Translations under genes and position numbers: made by a program
The notes under the pieces: generated by a model
What the model saw: only the letters and a program-made list of their open reading frames with translations
Database searches by the model: none
Told to the model about the DNA's origin: nothing
Assembly: GCA_002718735.1 (NCBI GenBank)
Contig: PBFR01000014.1
Coordinates: 1-50,165, forward strand
Direction: 5' to 3'
Length of the DNA stretch: 50,165 nt
DNA from: Halobacteriovoraceae bacterium
GTDB taxonomy: Bacteria > Bdellovibrionota > Bacteriovoracia > Bacteriovoracales > Bacteriovoracaceae
Part shown: positions 15,638-22,770 of the stretch, in pieces
How the letters are laid out: each line of letters begins with the position of its first letter
Position numbering within the stretch: the stretch's first letter is position 1

Positions 15638-16847
15638 TGCTCTTATCCATTTTAGAGAATGTGTTCAAACCACTAAAAATGAGCACATTTTTATGATCAC
15701 CTTGGGGGAGTTTGAGTTGACTTTGCCGTTGGTCAAGTTTCCCTTTCTCCTAAGTGTTGAACGTGGGGTGGAATTTAGCGCGGAGTCTTTCGAACCAAAC
15801 CAAAAGCTTCTAGGACTTCTAATACATCACAGATTAATATTGTTAAGAGTTGATTTTAAAGACTGTCAGGCACTTATAACACCCAAGACCAATGAGTATT
15901 TTAAGAACATTTTAGATAATAAGGCCGTAAAAGCAAATACAGGTGTTTTAAGGTTTGGTCAAAATTTAATATATGAAGACCCTGCAGGAGACGCACATTT
16001 AATTTTTAAAACGGACAAAATCGAAGATGTGCAGTTCTTTATGAAGTCATTTCCTGAATATATGCCAAACTTGCTTGAAGGAGTGGGAACAAATTATGAA
16101 AAACTTGAGGGTAGTGATCTCTCTTTTCTTGCATCCTCCTCCTCGATGACTGCGAGCACTTTAATTGGAGGCCTGTACTTGGGAAAAGATCTGCCATTGA
16201 GTAAAAAGCATGTTTCTCGAAGCGAGGAATCAATCAGCTTTAAAGGCCATCAAGTTTTAACACCACTGTTAGACAATTTTTTGAAACGCAAAAGCTGTAG
16301 ATCTTACTCAGAAAGTAACTTAGGCGCTCACAAGCTTTTTGGACTTTTGGATCGTATTAGTATGCGCCGTCCAGGCACTGGAAATAGAAAAAAACTTTAT
16401 CCCAATGGTGGAGCAATTCATGAGAATGAGTTCTTTTATCTTAGCTTAAATACAGAGTCCTTAAATAGTGGACTTTACTACCTCAATCAAGAGGAAAGCT
16501 TGTTGGAGCCTCAAAAAGTAAGTGATAAAAAAATGGAGCTAATAAAGGATAGGATGGTTCCCCATTCGTGGGACGGCCATGCTCAGGGATATATTATTGT
16601 TACAGCTTCAATATTTAAAAGAATGCAAAAGTATTCTGGGATGGCCCTTAGACACGCTCTTTTAAATGCAGGGGTGATTGTTGATTTTATTTATGTAAAC
16701 TGTGCCGATCTTGAGATCGCTTGTTGTGCCCACGGTTCCTGGTCAGGTTCCAAGTTTTTTAGTGAGCTCGTAGGCACCGACTTCTTCGAAAGCCCAATTG
16801 TTGCTGTCGTGGGAGTTGGAGTTTCTAGAGAAGACAACAATAATTAG
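15624..16847 (+). CDS. SagB-type FMN-dependent oxidoreductase (second copy)
   Basis: The 407-residue protein has an N-terminal domain of about 190 residues and a C-terminal nitroreductase fold of the SagB/ThcOx type: RKSCRSYS (FMN phosphate contact), KLYPNGGAIHENEFFYLSL then SGLYYLNQEE, MALRHALLNAGVIVDFIY, and the closing SPIVAVVGVG. It would oxidise azolines from the upstream cyclodehydratase to azoles. The C-terminal Gly-rich loop usually reading LGacalGgf is altered (EIACCAHGSWSG). It starts with GTG inside the PqqD-like gene. Its last 105 bases overlap the end of the glycosyltransferase gene on the other strand, an unusually long convergent overlap. It is only distantly similar to the SagB-like protein at 2632. 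Confidence 0.75.
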   Translation: MKKSSALIHFRECVQTTKNEHIFMITLGEFELTLPLVKFPFLLSVERGVEFSAESFEPNQKLLGLLIHHRLILLRVDFKDCQALITPKTNEYFKNILDNKAVKANTGVLRFGQNLIYEDPAGDAHLIFKTDKIEDVQFFMKSFPEYMPNLLEGVGTNYEKLEGSDLSFLASSSSMTASTLIGGLYLGKDLPLSKKHVSRSEESISFKGHQVLTPLLDNFLKRKSCRSYSESNLGAHKLFGLLDRISMRRPGTGNRKKLYPNGGAIHENEFFYLSLNTESLNSGLYYLNQEESLLEPQKVSDKKMELIKDRMVPHSWDGHAQGYIIVTASIFKRMQKYSGMALRHALLNAGVIVDFIYVNCADLEIACCAHGSWSGSKFFSELVGTDFFESPIVAVVGVGVSREDNNN

Positions 16848-17705
16848 GCACGGCACAGTTGCAAGTAGGTGGTAAACGGCGACTAAACTTGAGAAAAGCA
16901 TCATTGTTAATGTGGTTTGCCCTTGCTTAATAGCTTTATACTTTTCTATATTAAAAATTTTGATGGCACCATTAATTGAATCTTTAAGAATACCGACTCT
17001 GTTATATTGCCATAAAAACTTAATTCGATAAAATACTTCTACGCTAGCCTTAAAAAAATAGCTCATTATAGATGTCGGCTCTAATACTTTATTCACGTAA
17101 ATACTGAGTGCTGGGTGAAACTGTATGCCTTGCATTCTTAATCGGTAAGCAAGCTCTCTATCTTCGTAACGAGTAAAAGCTTTATTATATCCATTTATGT
17201 CCTTGAGGGTTTTCTTTTTAATGACCAGGGCGGCCGAGTCCAGCCATTTATTTCTTTCGGCGATATTCCACGTCCTGCCGGATGTGCGGTAATAAGAGAG
17301 TCTTTCATATGCCTGATAGATAGGTTCATTTTTTAAGCCGGCCGTCATTCTAATAGAGAGCTGAATAACCTGTTCGTCAATTTTGGATAGTCTTAACAGC
17401 GCATCTTTCTTGGTAAATAAAGAGTTATCATCAAGAAATATCAAAGTTGAGTTTTGAGCGGCATTGGCCCCTACATTCCTCGCTATTGACCTAGATGGGA
17501 AGGGAAGCCTTATAACTCTTGCTTTGCCATTTAGATAATCTGGTACAGAACTTTGAACTTTAGAATTATGCACGATTAGAATCTCAATTAGATCCTTGGG
17601 GTAGAGCTGTGACTCAATAGTCTTAATGGTACTCTTAAGCATCTGAGAAAATTCTTTAATAGGAATGATGATTGAAAAAGCTTTAAGTTTGGACAAAGAG
17701 ACCAC
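16743..17705 (-). CDS. glycosyltransferase family 2-like with C-terminal membrane helix
   Basis: The 320-residue protein has the GT-A fold of GT2 enzymes: FSIIIPIKEFSQMLKSTI at the N-terminus, SRSIARNVGANAAQ followed by LIFLDDNSL (metal/donor site), and FTRYEDRELAYRLRMQG with the catalytic-region ED. A transmembrane helix near 266-290 is followed by a polar tail, the coding sequence of which lies antisense to the end of the SagB-like gene. It starts with GTG, overlapping the cupin gene by 23 bases, so the two are coupled. Context suggests that it adds a sugar to the peptide encoded at 19115, perhaps on hydroxyls from the oxygenase or on native Ser/Thr/Tyr. The start is uncertain: TTG nine bases later is possible. 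Confidence 0.75.
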   Translation of the reverse strand: MVSLSKLKAFSIIIPIKEFSQMLKSTIKTIESQLYPKDLIEILIVHNSKVQSSVPDYLNGKARVIRLPFPSRSIARNVGANAAQNSTLIFLDDNSLFTKKDALLRLSKIDEQVIQLSIRMTAGLKNEPIYQAYERLSYYRTSGRTWNIAERNKWLDSAALVIKKKTLKDINGYNKAFTRYEDRELAYRLRMQGIQFHPALSIYVNKVLEPTSIMSYFFKASVEVFYRIKFLWQYNRVGILKDSINGAIKIFNIEKYKAIKQGQTTLTMMLFSSLVAVYHLLATVPCLIIVVFSRNSNSHDSNNWAFEEVGAYELTKKLGT

Positions 17706-18795
17706 ACTCCCATAAGTGATTTACTAACTCTTTAGCGAGTTCTCTATCAAGTTTACATTTCTTGTTAAGCTCGTTTAATCTAAAAGGAGCTGAGTAAATT
17801 TCATAGATAAAGTCTTCCATGCCGTCTGAGTTTTCTAGCTCAAACTTATACCCGTTGTTAGACAAGTACAATATATCGTTGTTAAGTTCAAGCTCATACT
17901 CACTTGATACGGCAACATAGTTTTTAGAAGGAGAAAAGCTTTTAGGCCTTGCTCCTTCCAGTGAAACGTTTGGAACAGGTGCCACAGTGGAGTCATGTGT
18001 CTTGGCCGTGTTGGCCTTCTCAAAAGGGTTGAAGTCTGTAATTGCCTTAAGTAGTTCCTTCTTCGCTTTGGCAAATTCCTTTTTTTTCTCTTCAAGAGAG
18101 AGGGAAGGCTTTATTGTTATATCTTTTGTTTCACTTTTTAATTTGTTTAGAAGAATCTCTTTAACCGATATCTCTAAAACCCCATAAGTCATGTGCAAAG
18201 AGTGGGAGTCAGATGTGTAAGCAAGGTGCTCCATATCCTTTGGAAGTATTAGTACGTCACCGGCCTCTAGGGTAAACTCCTTAATTGTTTCTTTGTCTTC
18301 CCAGACTTTCCAGTGTTTTTTACCAGATGTCTGTATGATAATTATATTGTATGGATCCTTGTGTGATTCAAAGCAATGAGAGTTAGAAGGTGTGTAATAG
18401 GCATTCGAAGATATATCTGTATGGAAGTAGTTTCTTAGTTCTCTATCCATTTTCTTTAATGGATCAAAATAGTTTGAGAAATTATACACCTTTATAGAGT
18501 AGCGTTTTTCGCTCGCGATTGGGATTAGTTTATCCATTACCCAGTAGCGCTCGCTCGAGCGCCCTGCTAGTTTGGCCTTTGTTGCTGTGGTTGAAATCTT
18601 TTGGTTTTGGCAAATACCTTTATTAAAGAGCAGCAGTGTCTTTGTGTCTAAAAGTGAATTTTGGATTGTGGACTGAAAGTCATCGACAGAAAGCAAGTTG
18701 GAGGCAATGCCCCTTTCTATGTGAACTCTCTCATAAAATGTACTTTCAAAAATCTTTCTACTTACCTTAGCCAAATTCAGCATCTGATTTCCCAC
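17683..18795 (-). CDS. JmjC/cupin-4 type 2OG oxygenase with C-terminal winged-helix (RRE-like) domain
   Basis: The 370-residue protein has a cupin barrel with the iron-binding HxD (FESHKDPYN, His145-Asp147) and a distal SLHMTYG (His201), plus QTSGKKHWKVWE and AGDVLILPKDMEH, as in RoxA/NO66-type ribosomal oxygenases. Such enzymes hydroxylate protein side chains with Fe(II) and 2-oxoglutarate. A Lys-rich linker (about 210-285) leads to a C-terminal domain (290-370) with the pattern of a PqqD-like winged helix (LELNNDILYLSNNGYKFEL, ending AKELVNHLWECGLFVQ). Ribosomal oxygenases also end in a winged helix, so this may not be a true leader-binding domain. It lies between a small precursor-like gene and a glycosyltransferase, which suggests that the peptide is its substrate. 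Confidence 0.72.
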   Translation of the reverse strand: MGNQMLNLAKVSRKIFESTFYERVHIERGIASNLLSVDDFQSTIQNSLLDTKTLLLFNKGICQNQKISTTATKAKLAGRSSERYWVMDKLIPIASEKRYSIKVYNFSNYFDPLKKMDRELRNYFHTDISSNAYYTPSNSHCFESHKDPYNIIIIQTSGKKHWKVWEDKETIKEFTLEAGDVLILPKDMEHLAYTSDSHSLHMTYGVLEISVKEILLNKLKSETKDITIKPSLSLEEKKKEFAKAKKELLKAITDFNPFEKANTAKTHDSTVAPVPNVSLEGARPKSFSPSKNYVAVSSEYELELNNDILYLSNNGYKFELENSDGMEDFIYEIYSAPFRLNELNKKCKLDRELAKELVNHLWECGLFVQT

Positions 18796-18884
18796 ACAAG
18801 TTTCATAAGTTTATACACATTGTAGCATGTGCAAAATCAGTAATGGAGCTAAGAATTTTAAAAATTTAGGTCTAGTTTTTGTAA

Positions 18885-18928
18885 AACAGGGGGTAAGTAG
18901 AATAGAGAACTTGTCTTTTACCCCTGTT
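18885..18928. terminator. hairpin between precursor-like gene and oxygenase gene
   Basis: AACAGGGGGTAA (18885-18896) and TTACCCCTGTT (18918-18928) pair with one bulged G across a loop of about 21 bases. On the + strand it is followed by a T-rich run; on the - strand by TTTTAC. In the - strand operon it could act as a leaky terminator or RNA-processing hairpin keeping precursor mRNA in excess over the enzymes. Confidence 0.5.
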
Positions 18929-18938
18929 ATTTTTAGAT

Positions 18939-19115
18939 TTAAAGTGCCGACAGCTCCTCGTGAAAGTCAGAACTTTCAGTCTGATTACTGTAGTCTGCTT
19001 TGGCCTCGGTGTGGTAATCATGGGAAGCATAGCCATTGTAAGTCGTATAGCGTGCGTCGTTAGAGTTTACCTGATCGATGGCCTGCTCGTTCCAATTAAA
19101 GTTTTTTAAATTCAT
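18939..19115 (-). CDS. candidate RiPP precursor peptide, Tyr/Asp/Ser/Thr-rich
   Basis: The 58-residue peptide starts at ATG 19115, chosen over an upstream in-frame ATG because AAGGAG lies six bases before it. The first 20 residues (MNLKNFNWNEQAIDQVNSND) may be the leader. The rest has no Cys, is rich in Tyr, Asp, His, Ser and Thr, and has a loose repeat of Asp-aromatic pairs (HDYHTEA, ADYSNQTE, SDFHEE). It directly precedes the JmjC/cupin oxygenase and GT2 genes on the same strand, separated from them by a hairpin. I infer a peptide that is hydroxylated and/or glycosylated rather than cyclised to azoles. It matches no precursor family that I know. Confidence 0.62.
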   Translation of the reverse strand: MNLKNFNWNEQAIDQVNSNDARYTTYNGYASHDYHTEAKADYSNQTESSDFHEELSAL

Positions 19116-19262
19116 GTGAACTCCTTTTCTCTGATTTAGATCATACATGTAAATTCGATAACATAAGTTAAATAACTTTGCGTGTTAGGTTATTCCTAAT
19201 TGTTGATCGTGATTTCAGTCGGTTAGGGGGTGTGTAGGATTGATATAAGGAGACTACTTTGA

Positions 19263-19478
19263 ATGTGCTACGTTTTGTTAGACAGTAAAACTATGGAAGG
19301 GGAAAAAGAATATTACTTTCAATGTCCATATTGTTTAAGTCCAATATCTATGGTCTTTGAGCTCTACCATGGAAACCAGAGTTATATAGAGGACTGTGAA
19401 GTGTGTTGCAGGCCAATAGAAATAAGTTACACCTGTAATGGTGAGGAAGTAACTTCATTCGAGGCAAAAAGACTTTGA
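19263..19478 (+). CDS. CPXCG-motif cysteine-rich small protein
   Basis: The 71-residue protein contains YYFQCPYCLSPISM and YIEDCEVCCRPIEISY, the two Cys pairs of the Cys_rich_CPXG family (PF14255), probably a small zinc ribbon. The family's usual CPYCG reads CPYCL here. Function is unknown; relatives are widespread in Gram-negative bacteria. AAGGAG (19247-19252) lies ten bases before the ATG at 19263; an internal ATG at residue 11 would give the more typical length of about 60. It is convergent with the lipoprotein gene ending at 19480 and marks the right side of the accessory locus. Confidence 0.8.
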   Translation: MCYVLLDSKTMEGEKEYYFQCPYCLSPISMVFELYHGNQSYIEDCEVCCRPIEISYTCNGEEVTSFEAKRL

Positions 19479-19479
19479 G

Positions 19480-20271
19480 TTAGTATTCAGTTCTTTCAAA
19501 TACATCAACCCAGCTTTTGAACTTGGCCAAGTTCTCATTAAGTGAGGATTTTTGATCATTGTCCATTAAGTCTAATAGCTTCTTTATAATCAGGGAGTGT
19601 TGATGAGTAACATCTTTTTTAAAGCGTTGGTTGGTGTAACTTGAAAGGAGTTTCTTGAACTGTTTGTCATCAGCTTTGGATTTAAAAAGTTTCAACAGTT
19701 CTTCTTTAAGGATTTGTCGACGCTCAATATAGGCCTTTAGTCGTGACTTAAAAAAGTTTTCGTTGCTCTTTAAGATGCTTAACATTTTTTTGTTTAGCTC
19801 TCCAAAAAACCTCTCGTACTTTTCTTCTTGTGGCTCTACCTGATCCTCATTTAGACGCTCAAGCAACTCTTCAGTTCGTTCATTATAATTTTCGAAAAAG
19901 TGCTTTTGTTGCTTGGTGGTCAATCCCACCAAGTAAGAAGAGTATTTATCAATAATTTCAAGCATCATGTCTTTATAAAAATCTTGCCAAAAGAGCATCT
20001 CCTTCTCAATCTGTGATTGGTTAATTTTGCCGGTTCCCAGGAGTTTCTGGTAACTTGAAAGCTTTTGATTGATTTCATTTGCAATATGCTTTTTGCTCTC
20101 CAGGAAACTATCGATATCTTGGTCTAGCTGCTGCTTTTGTTTGTAGTATAGGTCCAGGGTAGAGGAAACTCTGACACTGATTAAGGTATCCAGATTCTTA
20201 ACGAAAAGGTTTCCGACCCAGCATCCGGTAGTAAGTAAAATTAGCGAGGCCATGGCTATATTTCTCATCAT
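19480..20271 (-). CDS. DUF6279-like helical lipoprotein
   Basis: The 263-residue protein begins with a lipoprotein signal (ILLTTGC lipobox, Cys17) followed by an all-helical, highly charged domain with heptad-like stretches. The early NLFVKNLDTLISVRVSSTLDL segment and the later LTTKQQKHFFENYNERTEE recall DUF6279 family lipoproteins, with a similar length. It is probably anchored in the periplasm. No function is known. It is a single gene, convergent with the CPXCG gene. Confidence 0.6.
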   Translation of the reverse strand: MMRNIAMASLILLTTGCWVGNLFVKNLDTLISVRVSSTLDLYYKQKQQLDQDIDSFLESKKHIANEINQKLSSYQKLLGTGKINQSQIEKEMLFWQDFYKDMMLEIIDKYSSYLVGLTTKQQKHFFENYNERTEELLERLNEDQVEPQEEKYERFFGELNKKMLSILKSNENFFKSRLKAYIERRQILKEELLKLFKSKADDKQFKKLLSSYTNQRFKKDVTHQHSLIIKKLLDLMDNDQKSSLNENLAKFKSWVDVFERTEY

Positions 20272-20405
20272 AATTCATTCTAGATGGTGCAATGAGTCTT
20301 TGTCATTAGGCATTGTTTGATTTTCGTTTAATTTGGAGCTATATTCTTGGCTCATTGTTAATGAGTAAGTCAATTTTTCTCAGGTAACTGAGAATGGAGG
20401 AAAAA

Positions 20406-20612
20406 ATGGAAAAAGTTAAAGCTACTGAAAATTACACTATTTTTAAGAAAAAAAGTGGTCGTTACGGTGTTAAAGGCACTAACAAAAAATGGATCAATGG
20501 AGACGAGAAAACAAAAATTCTTTCTTCTGAAGGTCTAATCAAGCTTTCTAAGGCCGCTGAAAAGCCTGCTGAGGAAGCAACTGAAGAAGCTACTGAAGCG
20601 ACTGAAGAATAA
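20406..20612 (+). CDS. small basic protein with acidic Glu/Ala/Thr tail
   Basis: The 68-residue protein has a basic, strand-rich N-terminal half (YTIFKKKSGRYGVKGTNKKW) and an acidic tail of repeated EEATE units. I chose ATG at 20406 because GGAGG lies five bases upstream; the upstream ATG at 20394 overlaps that site. It is a monocistronic gene with its own strong terminator, which suggests abundant expression. The front half resembles a short domain seen in small proteins of marine Proteobacteria, but I cannot name a family. Its bipolar charge could fit nucleic-acid binding; that is a guess. Confidence 0.6.
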   Translation: MEKVKATENYTIFKKKSGRYGVKGTNKKWINGDEKTKILSSEGLIKLSKAAEKPAEEATEEATEATEE

Positions 20613-20621
20613 AACAATCAA

Positions 20622-20648
20622 GGGAGCTTTTAAAGCTCCCTTTTTATT
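20622..20648 (+). terminator. rho-independent terminator
   Basis: A perfect GGGAGCTTT/AAAGCTCCC hairpin is followed by TTTTTATTTT. It ends the small gene at 20406 and lies right at the end of the convergent Ig-domain gene. Confidence 0.9.
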
Positions 20649-21512
20649 TTAATCAATGACACATACCTCATTGGTACCCCTGGCACTTTCAACAAACTCA
20701 ATTCTATCTAGTAGCAACTGTTTACCCTGGTTAATGTTCTGATTCACATTAAAAGTGTTTGATGTTGTGTAGCTTGGAATTGTATATTCACTTACTCCTG
20801 TTTCCCCAGGGTTAAGAGTTAGTGAGGATGATAAAAGCCAGTTCGCAGAATTTGACGTTGTGAATCTTCCCGTCTCTATAAAAGAAATACGTGGGGAAAA
20901 GGTGTGGCTGTTAACGCTGGAAACATTCTTCCAAATAAGTCTAATCTTGTCTCCAGAGTATAAACTAAATCCTGCACCACTCACACCTGCGTGGTTATAA
21001 TTTTCGTGTGATCCAATAACCGTTGTGATTCCATCTTGGTAAACATCCGTGTAGACGTCACTAAAGATTGTATTAAACCTTGAGTCTGGTAGGGTAGACC
21101 CTGCAGAATCAAAATCAACTATAACTGCACATCTCTCAATTCCATCAGGAGGAGATATTGTAATTAAAAAGTCTCTTGCTACAGTGGCGTTTTCCGAGTC
21201 AGTAGCTACAAAAGTGATTGTTGCACTGAACACAGAGTCAGGAGTTCCAGATAAAACTCCTTGTGAGGAAAGAGTCACTCCTGATGGCAAGGAGTCTTGG
21301 GTAGAGAAAGTGTAGGGCTGCACACCCCCTTGTGAAGTAAGTGCGACTTCAAAATTTTCTCCAACCTTGCCTTTTGCTATTGATGTGGTGCTAATTGATA
21401 GAGGCAGCTCTTTAGACGAATCATTAGGTGAGCTGACTTCTTCAGAGAGCTCGCCATTGCAGGAGATGCAAAGCAAGCACATAAGAATTAATAGGCGATT
21501 AAGTAAATTCAT
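20649..21512 (-). CDS. lipoprotein with putative Ig-like (He_PIG) domain
   Basis: The 287-residue protein has a lipoprotein signal (LMCLLCISC, Cys19) and a polar linker. An Ig-like repeat at about 37-118 carries the hallmark GGVQPYTFSTQDSLPSGVTLSSQG pattern, here split as GGVQPYTFS then LPSGVTLSSQGVLSGTP, of putative Ig/cadherin-like domains. The C-terminal half (120-287) is a strand-rich domain with a Cys pair (Cys at ERCAVI and near the end, EVCVI) that may form a disulphide. It is probably surface or periplasmic, in adhesion or matrix binding. It stands alone, with its end next to the terminator at 20622. Confidence 0.75.
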   Translation of the reverse strand: MNLLNRLLILMCLLCISCNGELSEEVSSPNDSSKELPLSISTTSIAKGKVGENFEVALTSQGGVQPYTFSTQDSLPSGVTLSSQGVLSGTPDSVFSATITFVATDSENATVARDFLITISPPDGIERCAVIVDFDSAGSTLPDSRFNTIFSDVYTDVYQDGITTVIGSHENYNHAGVSGAGFSLYSGDKIRLIWKNVSSVNSHTFSPRISFIETGRFTTSNSANWLLSSSLTLNPGETGVSEYTIPSYTTSNTFNVNQNINQGKQLLLDRIEFVESARGTNEVCVID

Positions 21513-21777
21513 AAGAAAACTTTAACACCAAAGTGTTAAGTCATTCTTTAAATTTGTAGGCAAGTTTTTGTTATTACATAGGAATATAAATTACCTAGAT
21601 ATCTAAGTGTAAGAATTCATTGGGAAAAGGAGTCGTGAATGATTCTTGTCATAAACAGTATTTATGTGGATGGATTTTTAGCTATTTACAGATATTGCTA
21701 AAAAATGGTGCCACAAACTCGGGGCACTTAAGTTGAAACGAACGTGCCAGTTGTACTAAAAAGTTTAATAAGTAGGT

Positions 21778-22710
21778 CTAAATTCTTGGAAGCCTGTCAT
21801 AAGAGCCTCTTCCATAAATTGAGCCGGTCATTTCCATCTCAAGGTATGAAGATATAATCGATCCAATTTTATCGTTCAATATCTCTTGATAGCCAATACA
21901 GCTTGAGTCGTTAAATAGTAGGGCCTCTAAAGCATAGGCCTCCTCTTTATTCTCGTCTTTTTGATCGGAGCCTCTCAATGAATAAATCATTTCACCCGTT
22001 TTTTCATGTAGCTCATCCACTCTATTGCCAAGTTCAATGACATAAGCAGAGCAAGTCTTTGTAATATCCTTGTTTTCGCACTTGAAAAATGTGTCATTGT
22101 TTTTTCTATAGTCACTGAATTTTCTAAAGTATGGAGCGTAGAACTCCCTGGTTTGTGGATCTTGTCCACCACCTACATTTCTCTTTTCATATATAAAGTC
22201 CGTGTTTACTATGAAGTAAGAGTGCATTGGGACGTTTCCAGAGCTAAACTGAACGCCGATTGCTCCCTGTTCAGGTTGATCAATCTCTTCGCAATACTGA
22301 TTCAGGTATTCGTTGAACTCGTCAACACCCACGTGCATTCTTCTCCCCATTAGACCAAGGCTTAACAATGTATTATTGTGGCAGTTTGGGCCATTCTGAA
22401 GATGCATCTCCCATTTATTATTTTTGATAGAAGAGGGGATTATGTCATCAATTATTATTGGTTTATCGATACTGTAATTTCCTGTAGGCCTAATAGAGCT
22501 TAATCTTGAAAAGTCTCTGATTACTCTCGATTTTTGAGTAGGTGGCCCTTTGAGGATGTAGTGATCATTGGCCATTTCAATAGAGAGTTCTTTCTCAATT
22601 TCAAAGCCAAATTTTAGTTTCACCTTATCCCAAACTGAGAATTCTGCATTTCTTAATTCAGCATTTACAAGAGTTGGAATTAGAATAATAGGAATTAGAA
22701 GTTTTCTCAT
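21778..22710 (-). CDS. secreted hypothetical protein with Cys/His pair
   Basis: The 310-residue protein has an N-terminal signal peptide (to about NA/EL at 17) and no transmembrane segment. The middle has NGPNCHNNTLLSLGL, a Cys at the start of a predicted helix, and, about 55 residues later, VPMHSYFIVN, a His opening a strand. That order is what papain-like (NlpC/P60-type) peptidases and amidases show, so a cysteine-hydrolase fold is possible. The flanking GAIGVQFSSG and a Cys pair near 213-222 are unexplained. I do not recognise a family. The ISL3-type element upstream ends only about 60 bases before its start and may have displaced its promoter. Confidence 0.55.
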   Translation of the reverse strand: MRKLLIPIILIPTLVNAELRNAEFSVWDKVKLKFGFEIEKELSIEMANDHYILKGPPTQKSRVIRDFSRLSSIRPTGNYSIDKPIIIDDIIPSSIKNNKWEMHLQNGPNCHNNTLLSLGLMGRRMHVGVDEFNEYLNQYCEEIDQPEQGAIGVQFSSGNVPMHSYFIVNTDFIYEKRNVGGGQDPQTREFYAPYFRKFSDYRKNNDTFFKCENKDITKTCSAYVIELGNRVDELHEKTGEMIYSLRGSDQKDENKEEAYALEALLFNDSSCIGYQEILNDKIGSIISSYLEMEMTGSIYGRGSYDRLPRI

Positions 22711-22770
22711 ACCTCTAAGATATCCGATAATAAGAGCTGCCTACACCTTTAATGAAAGAAATACAAAAGT

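Noticed and set aside
18827..19063. A 78-codon + strand frame with several Cys opposite the precursor at 18939-19115
   Set aside because: It lacks a ribosome binding site and lies antisense to the small - strand frame, which has AAGGAG at ideal spacing and suitable operon context. It also spans the hairpin.
15365..19115. Lanthipeptide or sactipeptide system
   Set aside because: No LanB/LanM-type dehydratase or radical SAM motif (CxxxCxxC) is present; the enzymes fit azole formation and oxygenase/glycosyl tailoring.
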